A stretch of 64,000 nt of DNA from Skeletonema tropicum. Taxonomy: Eukaryota; Bacillariophyta; Thalassiosirophyceae; Thalassiosirales; Thalassiosiraceae. The stretch lies in the NCBI GenBank assembly GCA_037178625.1, contig CM074128.1:3472001-3536000 (forward strand), written 5' to 3'. The notes under the pieces are model-generated. The model did not search any database, had not been told where the DNA came from, and was given only the letters and a program-made list of their open reading frames with translations. Below are positions 9,550-20,981 of this stretch, piece by piece (the first letter of the stretch is position 1; each line of letters begins with the position of its first letter). Position numbers and translations under genes: made by a program.

Positions 9550-10887
9550 ATGGAGCGCAATTGTAGCACAGCCGATAATTTGCACCAACATTTATCTCAA
9601 TTGATTGATGATGAAGTTTGTGATGCACATGCATCAAGCAGCATAGATGCCGCCGATCTGGAATCAGTATCACATCACATCGGGCTGCCATTACCTTGTG
9701 ATGCGCTGCTAGATGATGCACAAAACACAAGTGGTGCAATCTCCAAGTGCGTCGTATGTAGTATTATTGATTTGAGAAGGAGAATGAATTTAATCAAGAG
9801 TCACATGGGTTGCATGGCACAATGTCGTGGAGCAAGAGGAGAGAGCTTGCGAGAGGCAGGGGCAATAGATTCTCTTCTTAGCATTGCATGTCGATTGATC
9901 TCCGCTACAAATGAGGATGACACAACATTTGTCACTCTGCCTGCAATAGAAAATGGACAATCACTAGAAGTGAATGACAATGCATTTGATGTATGTTGTG
10001 ACCGTCATTCACTCTTACGAGACAAAAACAATCACTCAGATTTCGATATGCATGCTACAAACGAGCTACATCCAACAACAATTGATTTGGCTTGTGCATC
10101 TTTGGGTGCATTGAGAGATTTGGCTTGTGGTTCGGCGTTGAATAGGGCTGCTTTTCTTTCGTGGGAGCCTGCATCGTCTCAAACTTTCAGTACAATATTC
10201 ATGGAGAATGGCGCCCATGTTTTGGTTGCATACATACAGCGTTATGATGGATTGTCTTGGGAAGATATATTGTGTTTAGGTGATGCTACCAAGCCTGAAC
10301 GGGCAGAAGATACATCTGATAACTACACTGCAAGAGGAAGAAAAGAGATTCGCATGTTGACGAATGCCTTGGGTGCAATCCGCAATTCATCGCATAGTAC
10401 TGCGGATGTTTGTCAATCATTCTATTCATATGGGCTTGTAGATCTGTTGATACGACGACTCGTCCATGATGCTTCCTCAACATACAATAATGGCGTCTCA
10501 GTTCTTCCGAACGCAACACAACCTTGGAGAGAAGCTTGTTTCAGAACAGCTGGCTCGTTGATTAATCTTGCAGAGAAATGCCCTGATGTCGCAACAAAGC
10601 TGGCATCCAACCGTAAGATTATCTATATTCTACTTGAAACGTGGGGAGGTACAACTGCCATCACTTGCAACAGTGAAAAGAGCAATAAAAAATCTCTTCG
10701 AGGCTTACCTTTGCTTCATCTTGGGCTCGCTGCTGTCTTGAATGCTGCAGCTAGAAATGGCGGATTAGATGATATCATGATTCAAGTATTGGAAAAGGAA
10801 AAGGAACGTAAAAAAGTGGCACAAAGGAGGGAGGAAGAACGGAAGCTTCGACTGAAGAAAGCAACGCTGACAAGGGATACCGCCTGA
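9550..10887 (+). CDS. ARM-like helical-repeat protein, function unknown
   Basis: 445 residues, single exon. Residues about 180-420 show the leucine/alanine pattern of armadillo-type helices (LACASLGALRDLACGSALNR, LTNALGAIRNSS, ACFRTAGSLINLAEKCPDVA, LPLLHLGLAAVLNAAARNG). The protein ends in a strongly charged helix (KEKERKKVAQRREEERKLRLKKA), likely a coiled coil or nucleic-acid-binding tail. No signal peptide or membrane segment. ARM folds are protein-interaction scaffolds; the partner is unknown. Confidence 0.75.
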   Translation: MERNCSTADNLHQHLSQLIDDEVCDAHASSSIDAADLESVSHHIGLPLPCDALLDDAQNTSGAISKCVVCSIIDLRRRMNLIKSHMGCMAQCRGARGESLREAGAIDSLLSIACRLISATNEDDTTFVTLPAIENGQSLEVNDNAFDVCCDRHSLLRDKNNHSDFDMHATNELHPTTIDLACASLGALRDLACGSALNRAAFLSWEPASSQTFSTIFMENGAHVLVAYIQRYDGLSWEDILCLGDATKPERAEDTSDNYTARGRKEIRMLTNALGAIRNSSHSTADVCQSFYSYGLVDLLIRRLVHDASSTYNNGVSVLPNATQPWREACFRTAGSLINLAEKCPDVATKLASNRKIIYILLETWGGTTAITCNSEKSNKKSLRGLPLLHLGLAAVLNAAARNGGLDDIMIQVLEKEKERKKVAQRREEERKLRLKKATLTRDTA

Positions 10888-11111
10888 GTGCCGAAAATTT
10901 AGTCACTTTTTAGCACGATCTCTTCCATTCACTGTTATATCTACACTTTTACATTGAGTTATTGATCAATGACTGATCCGCCAACATAGGAGGAAGTGAA
11001 AGTCAAGAAGGCAGTGTCGACTAAGCACAGCTGGTGTCCACGCCCGTCATTGTGTTTACATGCCTACTCAAGAGAGTCATCAATAATTCTTTTATCAATA
11101 GACTTACCATG

Positions 11112-12566
11112 GATGACCCGATCCAACGTTATAGAACAAAATCACGAGATCGACAACGCCAAAGGCGCAAGTCAATGCAATCAATTGAACGACTGCAGCA
11201 TGAAGTGTACAAAACGAAGCAGACAATATCTTCTGCCTCAGACTATCATCAAGGCGAGATGAACCTAAGCCAACATTCTAGACGGCGACGGTCGACGAAG
11301 GGAGACAATAATATGAAAGGTCAATCAAATCCAAACTCTAGTGGCGACAGAGCCTGTCCGTTTGACGGTAATGGATATTGCATCATGCATCCGGATGTGA
11401 GAATGGCAAAAATGAAGGGAGGCGTATGGAAAGTTGTGCGTGAAAAATGCCACAAATGCCACAGTTCCTCTACAGTATCACTTACAGGTGACTCATTTCG
11501 TGACGATTCTAGTCGACGTTATGAGGCACGAAGTCAACGAGATGTTCATCGACGAAGTAGCAGTAGAGGGAGACTGTAGAGTGCGGTCTACACAACAGCA
11601 GTCGAGAAGCAAAAGCATTCGTTCTAGATCAAAGAGCTTGTGTAGAAAGGTCCATCAACTTACAACTAAGCGTACCGTCCTGCGTTAACGGAGCTCCATT
11701 TGATAAAAATGGACGGTGCTTTGTACACAACCATATCAAACTAGCAAGTAAGGAGCTTCTTGGCGGATGGAAGATTCATTTTCGATTCTGCCCAGAGTGT
11801 GCTGAAGGTGATGTTAACGAGGACAGTCACAGTGTCGTTTCAGACATCAGTGGGCTCAGTGTAGGAAAGTTTATCAGTGGATCTGATGATTTTTCTGAAG
11901 CCAGCTCTGCAAATAATTTGCGAGCTGATGCTTCTTTGAAGTCATCTCGTTCCTATAAATCAATAAACTCTCAACGCTCTTGGTCGAGTAAGCAAACAAA
12001 GAAAAGAATTGACGATTCATTCTTGCCGTTGGACGAGGATGGATATTGCCTTCGTCACCCAGATGTACGATTGGCCGAAATGTGTAGGAAGGGTGTTTGG
12101 AACGTCCTTCTAGATTTTTGTCCAGGTAAGGAAGAGAGAACAAACCTTCTGTCAGTCTTTCATATCAATTTACTCACAATCTTTGGTTCTGTCTCTCTCG
12201 CTTGTAGAATGCGCGGAGGAAACTCTCATTATTGGAGGGCCTCTACCAAGGCCGCGGAGGTCTTCGCACTATTCAAGCCGTTCTTCAGTCACATCATCTG
12301 TTCACACGGCGAAAAGCGCGGAAAGCGAGGGCACACTAGTTACTAGAATGCCTTATGTTGATGGAGAGGGACGAACTGGGTATTACTCTGGTCATGTTAA
12401 CGCAGATGGCAAGCCATCAGGACGTGGTAAAATGAGGTATAAGAATAGGGTGTGGGATGGAGTGTGGGAAGAAGGAACTAAGATCCACGGGAAGACAATT
12501 CTGAACGAAGGGAAAGACCAAGACGTCTACTTCGGATCTGCATCAGTCAGAGTCAAAGCATCATGA
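11112..12566 (+). CDS. Cys/His-repeat protein with C-terminal MORN-like segment
   Basis: Start at 11112 (MDDPIQRY). Three copies of a module of about 35 residues are visible: FDGNGYCIMHPDVR..GGVWK..CHKC, FDKNGRCFVHNH..GGWK..CPEC and LDEDGYCLRHPDVR..GVWN..CPEC. Each has Cys, His, Trp and a closing C-x2-C, so a zinc knuckle is a reasonable inference. The C-terminus has GRTGYYSGHVNADGKPSGRGKMRY, a MORN-like motif. A clear 82-nt intron (12126-12207, GTAAGG...TTGTAG) splits the third CPEC. Between modules 1 and 2 the frame changes: either a 140-nt intron (11488-11627, CAG|GTGACT...TTCTAG; phase fits) or two +1 steps through an Arg/Ser-rich stretch. With the intron model the protein is 410 residues. 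I do not know a named family. Confidence 0.7.
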
Positions 12567-12726
12567 TTCTCGCATTCATGAGCTACGCTATGCAGAACAA
12601 AAGCGAAAGTCAGGCAATAGGATGTCTCCCCATTAGAATAAATGTGACAAACTCTAGTGCTTTGTATGAGCAATAAAAGGTGATTCGAAATGAATAGTTG
12701 TACAATTAACATTAGTGCATGAATCA

Positions 12727-14406
12727 TCAACAACTGATTGATTCCTCGATGTTCTTATTTGTTTTCTTCCTCTTCTTCTTTTTGGTGCCATCATCTGCCC
12801 CGTTCTCTAACTTCCTTGCTGTCTTCTTCAATCCATGTGTGTGTTCTTGCACCCAGCACGATGTAAACCAACCTTCTTCGTTGAATCGACTGTACCCATA
12901 CCCACCAAAGTAATCGCGTTGAGCCCGGATTAGGCTTGACGGTAGCTTTTTGGATCGATATGAGTCGTAATAAGTGAGCGACGCACCCAAACAAGGACAA
13001 GGAATTGCAGATGCAAAGCATAGAGTAACGATCCTTCTCCACGACATGTGCGTCTCATGCAACTGCGAGGCGATACTTGGAATTAGAAGAACGTTTTGCA
13101 TGCTTCCCTGATTCTCCGTCGACGTTGACAGCATCTTTTCTAACAAGTCCGACTTCAAGAAAGAGGCGGGTAGGTTCCAGAGTCGAAGACACTCTACAAG
13201 ATCGACTTCCCACTGCCCTACTTCAGCTGCTGCCACAAAAATTGACAAGCCCTCTGCAATGACACAAATCCAAGCAGAGTATATGGCCCCCTGCAAATCT
13301 TCTGCAATTTGATCCTTCAATACACTCGGTGTATCTGCACCCTCTGGTGCACCAAGGATAGACGAGGCATCGACGCGATCATCTATCATGTTACTCAAAA
13401 AGCGTGCCTCCAATGCTGCAGTGATTGTAGGTGCTGGAACTCCGAGCTTGGTCGCTTCGAGCGAAAACCAAGTATCTGATCCATTCAAGTCGATGCAATC
13501 GACAATATGGTCTATCACGTGTCCTTTCTTTGTCATTCCATCTCGTTTGTAATATATTTTGGAAGAGATTTCTACTATATACGAAGCAATGATCCCACCC
13601 TCTTGCCACTTCGTAAGCGTCCGTCCAACATCTTGATTCTCAAAGAGTGCTGCCTTCTTGAGAACATCACAACCCTCCGCGAGACATTGTGCGATTCCAA
13701 ATTCTATTGCACGCTGGACCATACGTGCGTAGTGTGCACAGGCAGCCGAACTTCCAACGTGTCCAGTCAATGCAAAAGGAGACACGTACAAACGTAGTTG
13801 GTCATATGCATCTCTTGCCCCACCAACTGCAAACGTATCTTGTATATCGCTTTCCCTGTTGACAGTAGCTCGGTCTTGTTCCAATTTGACCATTTCAAGC
13901 AAGTCTATTCCAAGAGGTTCTGCCTGTAGTTTGGACAAATTGCCAACTATCGATTCTGTATAAAATTGCATATTGTTCTGATCACTGGGGTGTGACAATG
14001 TCGTCCCCTCTTCTTCTCCCCAACGTAGCACCATATCCCCTCGTGTTAGATTTGCTTTTAGTTCATTCCAGATATCATTAAACTTCTTGTCGTCGCCGTG
14101 AGTACCGAATATAATGATTTTACGTGAAGTAGTAATAATCTTGGCAAACTCTTCCATGCTAGAAGAAGCTACCATACAGCGTGATGGACGGATGTTAGTA
14201 ATATCTGAATTGCCATTATCATGGAGATCCTTCTCATCCTTTTCTATTGTAGTTCTGTATTCCTTGATCACTTTTGGAACAAAGGATGGATCATCGAAAT
14301 CGTAGACACATACTCGTCGTTGTTGTGTAGCGTGATGAGCAGCGAGAGATTGACCGAGAGATGTGAGGCCGATGATGCCAAGCTCACATATTTCATTGAG
14401 GCTCAT
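12727..14406 (-). CDS. 6-phosphogluconate dehydrogenase-like protein, probable pseudoenzyme
   Basis: 559 residues. The order of 6PGDH landmarks is kept: an N-terminal Rossmann start IIGLTSLGQSLAAHHA, a helix AHYARMVQRAIEFGIAQCLAEG matching the catalytic helix, SDTWFSLEATKLGVPAPTI, then PCPCLGASLTYYDSYRSKKLPSSLIRAQRDYFGGYGY, the conserved C-terminal block. Key residues are altered. In the catalytic helix, family H-F-V-K-M-V-H-N is H-Y-A-R-M-V-Q-R, so the general base Lys is Arg and the His-Asn pair is Gln-Arg. The NADP-binding Asn-Arg-Thr after strand 2 is Asp-Phe-Asp-Asp, and the GGNS and SGGxxGAxxGPS substrate segments are not recognisable. A basic tail (TKKKKRKKTNKN) resembles a nuclear localisation signal. 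Fold assignment is confident; loss of activity is inferred. Confidence 0.85.
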   Translation of the reverse strand: MSLNEICELGIIGLTSLGQSLAAHHATQQRRVCVYDFDDPSFVPKVIKEYRTTIEKDEKDLHDNGNSDITNIRPSRCMVASSSMEEFAKIITTSRKIIIFGTHGDDKKFNDIWNELKANLTRGDMVLRWGEEEGTTLSHPSDQNNMQFYTESIVGNLSKLQAEPLGIDLLEMVKLEQDRATVNRESDIQDTFAVGGARDAYDQLRLYVSPFALTGHVGSSAACAHYARMVQRAIEFGIAQCLAEGCDVLKKAALFENQDVGRTLTKWQEGGIIASYIVEISSKIYYKRDGMTKKGHVIDHIVDCIDLNGSDTWFSLEATKLGVPAPTITAALEARFLSNMIDDRVDASSILGAPEGADTPSVLKDQIAEDLQGAIYSAWICVIAEGLSIFVAAAEVGQWEVDLVECLRLWNLPASFLKSDLLEKMLSTSTENQGSMQNVLLIPSIASQLHETHMSWRRIVTLCFASAIPCPCLGASLTYYDSYRSKKLPSSLIRAQRDYFGGYGYSRFNEEGWFTSCWVQEHTHGLKKTARKLENGADDGTKKKKRKKTNKNIEESISC

Positions 14407-14775
14407 GGCAGTAATACAGCTTCTTTCTATTTACGCAGCGGTTAGTACTTATGCTATCTGAATTGCTCTGAAGTACAATAGGTCTGCATCTATCTACCAA
14501 CAACCAACAACGAACAATGCACTGCCATTGGCCATTGAAATTGAAAATGCCATTTCCATCGCACCTGATGTACCTGCAGTCGTTGATGGGTGTCCTGCCT
14601 TTGTTACATCCTGTTACATGAACTGACACACAAGAGATGTTACAAAGGTTACAAACTCACAAATTCAAATTCAAAAATGATGAAGATCGGACAATGATGA
14701 AAACGGCGGTGTGCACTGTAACAATATCAATCGCTTGCACCTGCATCATTACAACAAGCTCCTCCTAGCCAAATA
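14407..14775. promoter_or_regulatory. Divergent intergenic region
   Basis: 370 bp between the 6PGDH-like gene and the Mis12-like gene, presumably both promoters. No defined element seen. Confidence 0.4.
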
Positions 14776-15816
14776 ATGTCAAGCAAGGAAGAGGCCTCGT
14801 CTTCTGCACCGCCAGCAGCGGCAGCGGCATCATCAGTAAGTGCAGCCAAACCAGACGCCTCCGAAGCCGACTATCTCCTCTTCGGCTCACGTCCGTCTCA
14901 TCTATTCGATGATATGCGCATCACTCTGGACACTCTGCTAACCGAAGAAGTCGCCAGCCTTCCTCTATTACCGCGAACACTCTCATCAAGTCAGCGTCAA
15001 CTGCAGCAACAGAGTGGGGAGAAGCCGCTTACGGGAGAACAAAAGTTAATTGCCGAATTGCGCAAGGCATACAAGAAGAAATTAGATTTGGCAGAGGCGT
15101 ATTGTCAACGGAATATTTTTACAATTCAGTTCTATAATAAGACGAAGCGTCGTAAGATACTGGAGCGTGTGCTTGAAGGAAATGATAAAGATGCCGGACC
15201 TGGCGATAATAATAGTGGCCAAGACAATGACGATAATGAAAAACAAAAATCGTTTACAGCCCTGCCTGCCATTAACTTTGAACAACCATCGGGAGAAATC
15301 CCATCAGCCGAAGAAATGAATGGGAAAAACAAAGAGATACTTCAGGCTCGTCAACAGATTCAACATGACAAACAACGTCGCGTACAATTATCTCGACAGT
15401 TGGATAGGTTGACCAAGGCTGCTCAACAGTTGAAGGAGCTGCGGGGGGCATTGGAAAAGGCATTGGAGACCAAGAAGGCTAATGGAGGTGCAGAACGAGA
15501 CAGTAGCAACACATTAGTCATGAAGGAGCTGCAAGAGTCAGTAACCAAGGCTGTCGAGGGACATGAAGAATTGAAAGTGTGGAATGCTAGAGCGGAAGAA
15601 GTGATACAATTGATGGATCAAATCAAGGAGGAGAGGGAAGAAGGAGGGGGTCTTCTGGGTAAAACTAATACCAATGATTCGTCTAAACGAGTGGCTTCGA
15701 GAGAGGAAGATGAGAGGGAAAGGAAGCGAATGCTCACTGAAATGGGTGCTGGTAAACCTGCATCTCATGGAACGAAGGAGGAGATTTCGTCACTGTTAAA
15801 TAAAATTCGCAGCTGA
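14776..15816 (+). CDS. Coiled-coil protein, possible Mis12-type kinetochore subunit
   Basis: 346 residues, single exon, intact. An Ala/Ser-rich N-terminal tail (about 30 residues) precedes YLLFGSRPSHLFDDMRITLDTLL, then a helical region with LRKAYKKKLDLAEAYCQRNIFTI. The pairing of an N-terminal F/L-rich helix with a 'Leu-x2-Ala..Lys-Leu-Asp..Glu-x-Tyr-Cys-x-Arg-Asn-Ile-Phe' segment resembles the Mis12 domain (outer kinetochore MIND complex), by memory of the family pattern only. Residues about 190-346 are predicted coiled coil (QQIQHDKQRRVQLSRQLDRL) ending in an Arg/Glu-rich tail. Alternative: another coiled-coil scaffold. Confidence 0.5.
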   Translation: MSSKEEASSSAPPAAAAASSVSAAKPDASEADYLLFGSRPSHLFDDMRITLDTLLTEEVASLPLLPRTLSSSQRQLQQQSGEKPLTGEQKLIAELRKAYKKKLDLAEAYCQRNIFTIQFYNKTKRRKILERVLEGNDKDAGPGDNNSGQDNDDNEKQKSFTALPAINFEQPSGEIPSAEEMNGKNKEILQARQQIQHDKQRRVQLSRQLDRLTKAAQQLKELRGALEKALETKKANGGAERDSSNTLVMKELQESVTKAVEGHEELKVWNARAEEVIQLMDQIKEEREEGGGLLGKTNTNDSSKRVASREEDERERKRMLTEMGAGKPASHGTKEEISSLLNKIRS

Positions 15817-15933
15817 GATATATCTACAACAATTTAAGTAATGAAGAGGCCAGGTAGCAAATGGATTTCATGAATATGTCTGTTTCTGTGGAAAGATTCA
15901 TAATTATATATGACTAAAGGTAATGTCGATTTA

Positions 15934-18900
15934 TTAGTTACTATTGCAAATCGTCTTTACGTGGTGTTGCAGCTTTCCTCCCAAATGAGCGAGAGGTCCA
16001 CCAGACACAACCGTATCTATGCTCTTTGCCACCGACAATAGTACTTTCTGTAGATCATCACTGTGTTGAATCATGCTTGCAATCAGCACAGGATCTTTTG
16101 ATTTCAGTATCATAAGGATGGCCTTGATGTAGATTTCCACCACGGTTTCGCTTGTGTTCTGGGCACCTACCCGTTTTGAGACTGTTTCAAGAAATTGCTT
16201 CAACATTCCTTTGCGATGCCGCAGCAATACAGCTATAGGGCCCAGCAATTTTGCCAGATACAACTGTTGGGACTCGGAATCGTCGAAATAGCTACCTTTC
16301 GACCAGAAGCTGCCAGACACCTCGCAGAGGCTTAGTATGGAATTCAACAATAGCTGATCAAGCTTGCCATCCATCACAGTTGATGGAACAAATTCATTAT
16401 GGGCAGAGTTGTGTGAGAGCACGTCGTCCCAGGTAAACGCTGAAAGAATCGAGATGGCAGCTCGTCCTTTGACTAGCAGTTTCATTGTCTCATTGGAAAC
16501 ACCCTCGTTTTCCTTGATTTTAATCGGAGCCGACAGCCACGAGTCGAGTATTGGACGGAGCATGGGCAGAACTTTCTGCGATGCATTGTCACAGCAAGTT
16601 GTGAGAAAGCGAGAGAGCTGATCGATTGCACTGTCATACAAAAACACATTATTTGGAGATTGTTTTTGCAACATGGAGATGCCTGTAGCTAGTTCAATCC
16701 CGCTGCCATCAAGTAGAAATGAAAGATAAGTCGGCATGGGCATCGTTCTCCTCGACAAATGCACCACTTCTCTGATGTAATTCGTCATGTCTACACTGAC
16801 TGATTCGCATTCCTGATCTCCATCTGTTGCGACGATGTGTGAGATGAGAGCTTTTGAGCAAATCTGAGATAGTTGCTTTGCCAGTCACTTCTGTTGGAGA
16901 CTGCAAAAGACCGACTAGACCTATCGCTAGTTTCTGTACCTGTTCCGGTAATCTTTCAAGAGTGCAGGTTTGTTTCAGGTTGGCCTTCTTCCTCTTCTTT
17001 CTTGGTTGATGTACTGCTGGCGAGTCTTCAATGGGGATGTAAAGAGCTTCTAATGAATACCTCAGTCCTAAGCAAAATTCCTTCAGAGCTAGTGCTACTG
17101 GTTCTTTCGATTCTTGTGAAGCAGTTTTGCTTGACTCCCATTGGCGTACGACTGATAGAATTGATGCAAGGACCAAACCAGTCTCCGCAGGATACTTGCC
17201 TTTCCATGCCACGAGATATACAGGGAGAACAGATAGCATTTGGAGCAGTAAAAGTAGCATACTCGGCGTCGGTCGAATCATTGAAGAGACTGTCAGCAGA
17301 TTGCGCGACAAGTTTTGTTACCAAAATGCATGCGGTTCTACCAGCTGCGGTGTCGGCTACATTGCTTATCTTTCGTTCCAATTCAACAGTTGCTGATGAC
17401 GCGTATATCACGTGCTGAGGCACTGATGGGCAGTATACTTGTGGAAAGAAAGCATTGGCAAACGTTTCCAATATTTCTCGTCGCTTGACAGGATTTTTGA
17501 GGAGGTAAGATTTTGTATTGTCGCCAGAGTTGTTACCCAGGGGAAGTAGTAACTTCATTACCACCTTCAACAGCATGTTTGTGGATACACTCTCTGAATA
17601 GGAATCATCCTCGGCCTTGGACTCGTACGAGTCTTCATCACAAGTCAAACGAGGAAGAACGTAAGAGAAGACTGTGTCGACCCATGGAGATGTCTTCCTC
17701 TTGTCATCATCAAACAATGAGCCTCCACCTAATTCTGCCAATGCAGAACATATGCAAGCATTGGTAAATTCATAACGCTCTGGATTCGTTGTCTCGCCAA
17801 ATGATTTAACGGGGAAGTTTTCAAGCAATAGCTGCAATACTCTATCCACAGATGTCTGATAGGCTACCAAGCATTCCTGGACATTTTGATTAACCTTTGT
17901 TGCTTTCTTTCCATTCTTCTCTCTTGTTTTGTTGGAGGTGTTTGCGTCTATCTCTAAATGCTGGTAATGCTTGCGGATGGTTTGGTAGTAAGATTGGAAT
18001 CGGCTGTGCGATAATCTTATGATTTGGATAAGGACATCCATTGCTTCAAGATCATTGGGTGAGCTCATGAGACCACTTGTGTCCGTCTTTTTTCCTAAAT
18101 GTGAAATTTCTACAAATTTCCCTCGCAGTGTTTCAAGGAGAGATGTCATTTGCTGTACCTTTTCCATGCTCTCGGCGTCTTTCTCTTTCGGCGTAGATGA
18201 AAGCTCTTCCGTTGGTATTTCCTCCACAAGGACGCTAGTAGAACTTCCTAATACCTCGTCCTCGATTGCTGGCAAGTCTCTAATGCTGTGTATCCTTGTA
18301 TCATCTTCTGCACGGCTGCCTTTCATACCACGGATCAGTAACAGGGAATTTGACTGAACACTTCCACCCTTTAGAAAAGAGCATTCTCCAGAAACATGTA
18401 ATGAAGGTAATAGATCTCGCTGTGTTTTGTCACGTATAGTAGGATTTATTCCACTCATGTCATCGTTCGAAGCAAGTGATGCTTGCAAAAGAAACGCCAA
18501 AGATAACAGAATTGACTGAGCTGTTGTCGATTCGCGACTTTCCTTTTTTGACGATGCCTTTGTTTGTACCGATGATGAATTCTTTCCACTTCTACTGCGC
18601 TTTTGACCAGCAGATGTATTTGGTTTTTGTGATTCGGTACTGCGTCCACTATTACTTGCTCGGCGTCCAAGCGAAATTGATGTCAATAGTCGTTCCATTG
18701 ATGGCAGCAATGAGTCGACATGATGGCTCAACTCCCTAGACATGGCAGACATTTTGGATGAAGAAGATGACATCAATTGTGAAAATGATGGAGATTGTAC
18801 CGCAGAAGCCAGCATGGCAACGATCGAAGAACCGTCTATGCGGATGCTTTGGTCAAGGCTATTCAGTGCTGATGAAGCATACGCGCATAGAAATGGTACA

Positions 18901-19421
18901 AATGGTGCTAAGCATTTCAGGTCTTCCGATTCATTTGAGGATGAGAGACATTTCAGGATGTCACCATACAGATTCAGAGCAAGAGTTCTAACATCATCGT
19001 CCTCGTCAAGCCAGCATCGACACAAATGTGGCAGCAGTGATGGCAGATTTGCCTCCAAAATGGCCACTCCAATAGTGGCATCTAATGATGAAAGAGATTG
19101 CACTGCATCACGAATCCCCTTCAGACCTGACGCTCTAACTGGAGCAGCATGATGGCGCAAACTCATTTGGAGCGTCGCCAAAGTATTACCACGAGACGAA
19201 AAAAGCTCCATTCGCTTCGCAGAAGATAGAGCTGCATCCTTTCCTTGTTGCTGTCTACCTTTGTCAAGCGATTGTCCTTGAGAGCGCACTGCAACAGTAG
19301 CAGTTTTGAACGAAGTGTCTGTAGCATTCACTTTGGCCGGTGCCCGTTTCCCAACTTTCGCCCTTGGGCGCTTGGCAAAATCACGCACCGGAGGCTTGCT
19401 TTTACTGGTTGTCGGTGCCAT
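15934..19421 (-). CDS. TEX10/IPI1-like ribosome biogenesis protein
   Basis: The N-terminus is diagnostic: VRDFAKRPRAKVGKRAPAKVNATDTSFKTATVAV, followed by LFSSRGNTLATLQMSLRHHAAPVRASGLKGIRD. That is the IPI1/TEX10 pattern of the Rix1 complex, which acts in the nucleolus and nucleoplasm in late 60S maturation (ITS2 processing, Rea1 docking). The rest is helical repeats. The coding frame changes twice. It may splice with introns 17341-17290 (52 nt) and 16939-16864 (76 nt, GTACAG...TCTCAG), which join in phase to give 1,119 residues. Alternatively there is one extra base near 17260 and another near 16880, which keeps two helix-like stretches (RTACILVTKLVAQ and VQKLAIGLVGLLQS) in the protein. I slightly favour the extra-base reading because the removed stretches look coding. 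Confidence 0.8.
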
Positions 19422-20204
19422 TTTAGTCTATGGTAACATCATTATCATCACGTTATCTCCTACTTCCGATGTGTTGGATGGATATATTATGTACCTTAGA
19501 TAGGCAATGATGCGAATGCGATGGATGGCTTGGGGAGTTTCGTGGTACATATGTATTCCCAAAATACCGTCTTAGTATTTGTGGAGTAGATCGCCAACCT
19601 AAATAGAGCAGGTGGTGTGACTCAGTTGAATTTTTGATTTTTGCTCGACCTCGACCCCCGACCATCTTCGACATTTTTACTGTTGCGGCCCCGATATGCA
19701 TCATTCTTGGCGTAGCACCACAATCATCGGCCATATAATGACAGCATATATAAAGAGCTTTCATTTGAGCCACTGGTCAACATTGTAACTGCTGTATTCA
19801 TCCTGACGTGGTAGAATGCATGGGTCAGAGGGGGGTGTTGGGGCGATTTTACTTAGTGATTTTATCTAGTAAATATGTGGAAAATCACCCAGGAACGATT
19901 GAAGATAACTCCATGTTGAATAGATATAAATAATTCAACCAACGAATAACTATATTCGGTTAGTGTTTAGTTTGGCATACCCGCTTGCCTTTTTTGTCGA
20001 ATACGTATTTATGGGCTGTAGTAGTGGGGTGTGCTGACATGGTTTTAAGCTACATTTGTGTGAGTTTTGTGTGAGAGCGCGCTGGAAAAAATTTTGTCTC
20101 AATTTTTGGCATGTGTCAATTTTTGGCGCCGCTAGCAAAGATGAATGAAGTTTCGATGAACAGTGAAGTATATGTAATCAGTTGCGTCAATGGGCATAAA
20201 CTAA
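19422..20204. promoter_or_regulatory. Divergent intergenic region
   Basis: About 780 bp between the TEX10-like and DUF1997 start codons. It contains a repeated CAATTTTTGGC (20099-20129 area) and AT-rich stretches, but no gene with supporting features. Confidence 0.4.
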
Positions 20205-20981
20205 ATGATGATTGGTGGTAGCATAATTTTCCTAGTAGCCATTGCGCTGCTGATGATCTCCTGTGATGTGGACGCCTTCATGAACCAATCGCCGTCTCGT
20301 AGTGTAGCACAAACAACATCACTTAATGCAAGGACTCGTCAACGGAAGCCATGGTCGGAACGTGAGAGACAAACAATCTTAAGCAGGAACGGTGAACACT
20401 TCAAACTCGATAGGATGCACGGTAACATCGAGTTTGGATCATCTAGTCGAATCCAAACAATGCTTGATGGAGCAGATGAGGCTGCTGTCAAGCGCTGGTT
20501 AGCTGATGACAAACAAATAGCGATGAGCATCTGGGATCCGAAACTTATTAAGGAGGTAGAACCCAAAGTTTACCGTTTGAAATTGATGACACTCATGTTT
20601 GTCACTATTCAGCTGTCGCCTCATGTAGATGTGAGGATGTATGAAGAAGGAGGTGGTGCCATGTTCAAGCTAGAGTCAGTTGCATTCGATCCAAACATAC
20701 AGATCTTGCCCGGTGTTGGAGTATCTGCTGATCAGTTGGGGATTCTAATTGATGTAGTTGGAGAATTGTATCCATCTAGCGATGGCAAAGGTGTCGATGG
20801 AAAGATTGGGTTCGTCACCAAAGGAGAGCTACCACCTCCTATGAGACTGCTTCCAGAACAAGCGTTGAAGTCGTCGTTGAGCACGATCAATAGAACCATT
20901 ACCAACTTTGCAATCAGCAACTTCCAAAGAGGTGCACGAGATAAATTTCGAGAGTTTCTTCTCACTGAGAGGGCTGCGTAA
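20205..20981 (+). CDS. Plastid DUF1997 family protein
   Basis: 258 residues. A signal peptide (SIIFLVAIALLMISCDVDA) followed by FMNQSPSRS gives a diatom plastid presequence with Phe at +1. The mature part carries the DUF1997 pattern: a substrate-pocket-like first half (RMHGNIEFG, WLADDKQIAMSIWDPKLI, YRLKLMTLMFVTIQLSPHVDVRM) and the terminal block GELPPPMRLLPEQALKSSLSTINRTI. The family occurs in cyanobacteria and plastids and its function is unknown. Single exon, complete, length as usual for the family. Confidence 0.85.
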   Translation: MMIGGSIIFLVAIALLMISCDVDAFMNQSPSRSVAQTTSLNARTRQRKPWSERERQTILSRNGEHFKLDRMHGNIEFGSSSRIQTMLDGADEAAVKRWLADDKQIAMSIWDPKLIKEVEPKVYRLKLMTLMFVTIQLSPHVDVRMYEEGGGAMFKLESVAFDPNIQILPGVGVSADQLGILIDVVGELYPSSDGKGVDGKIGFVTKGELPPPMRLLPEQALKSSLSTINRTITNFAISNFQRGARDKFREFLLTERAA

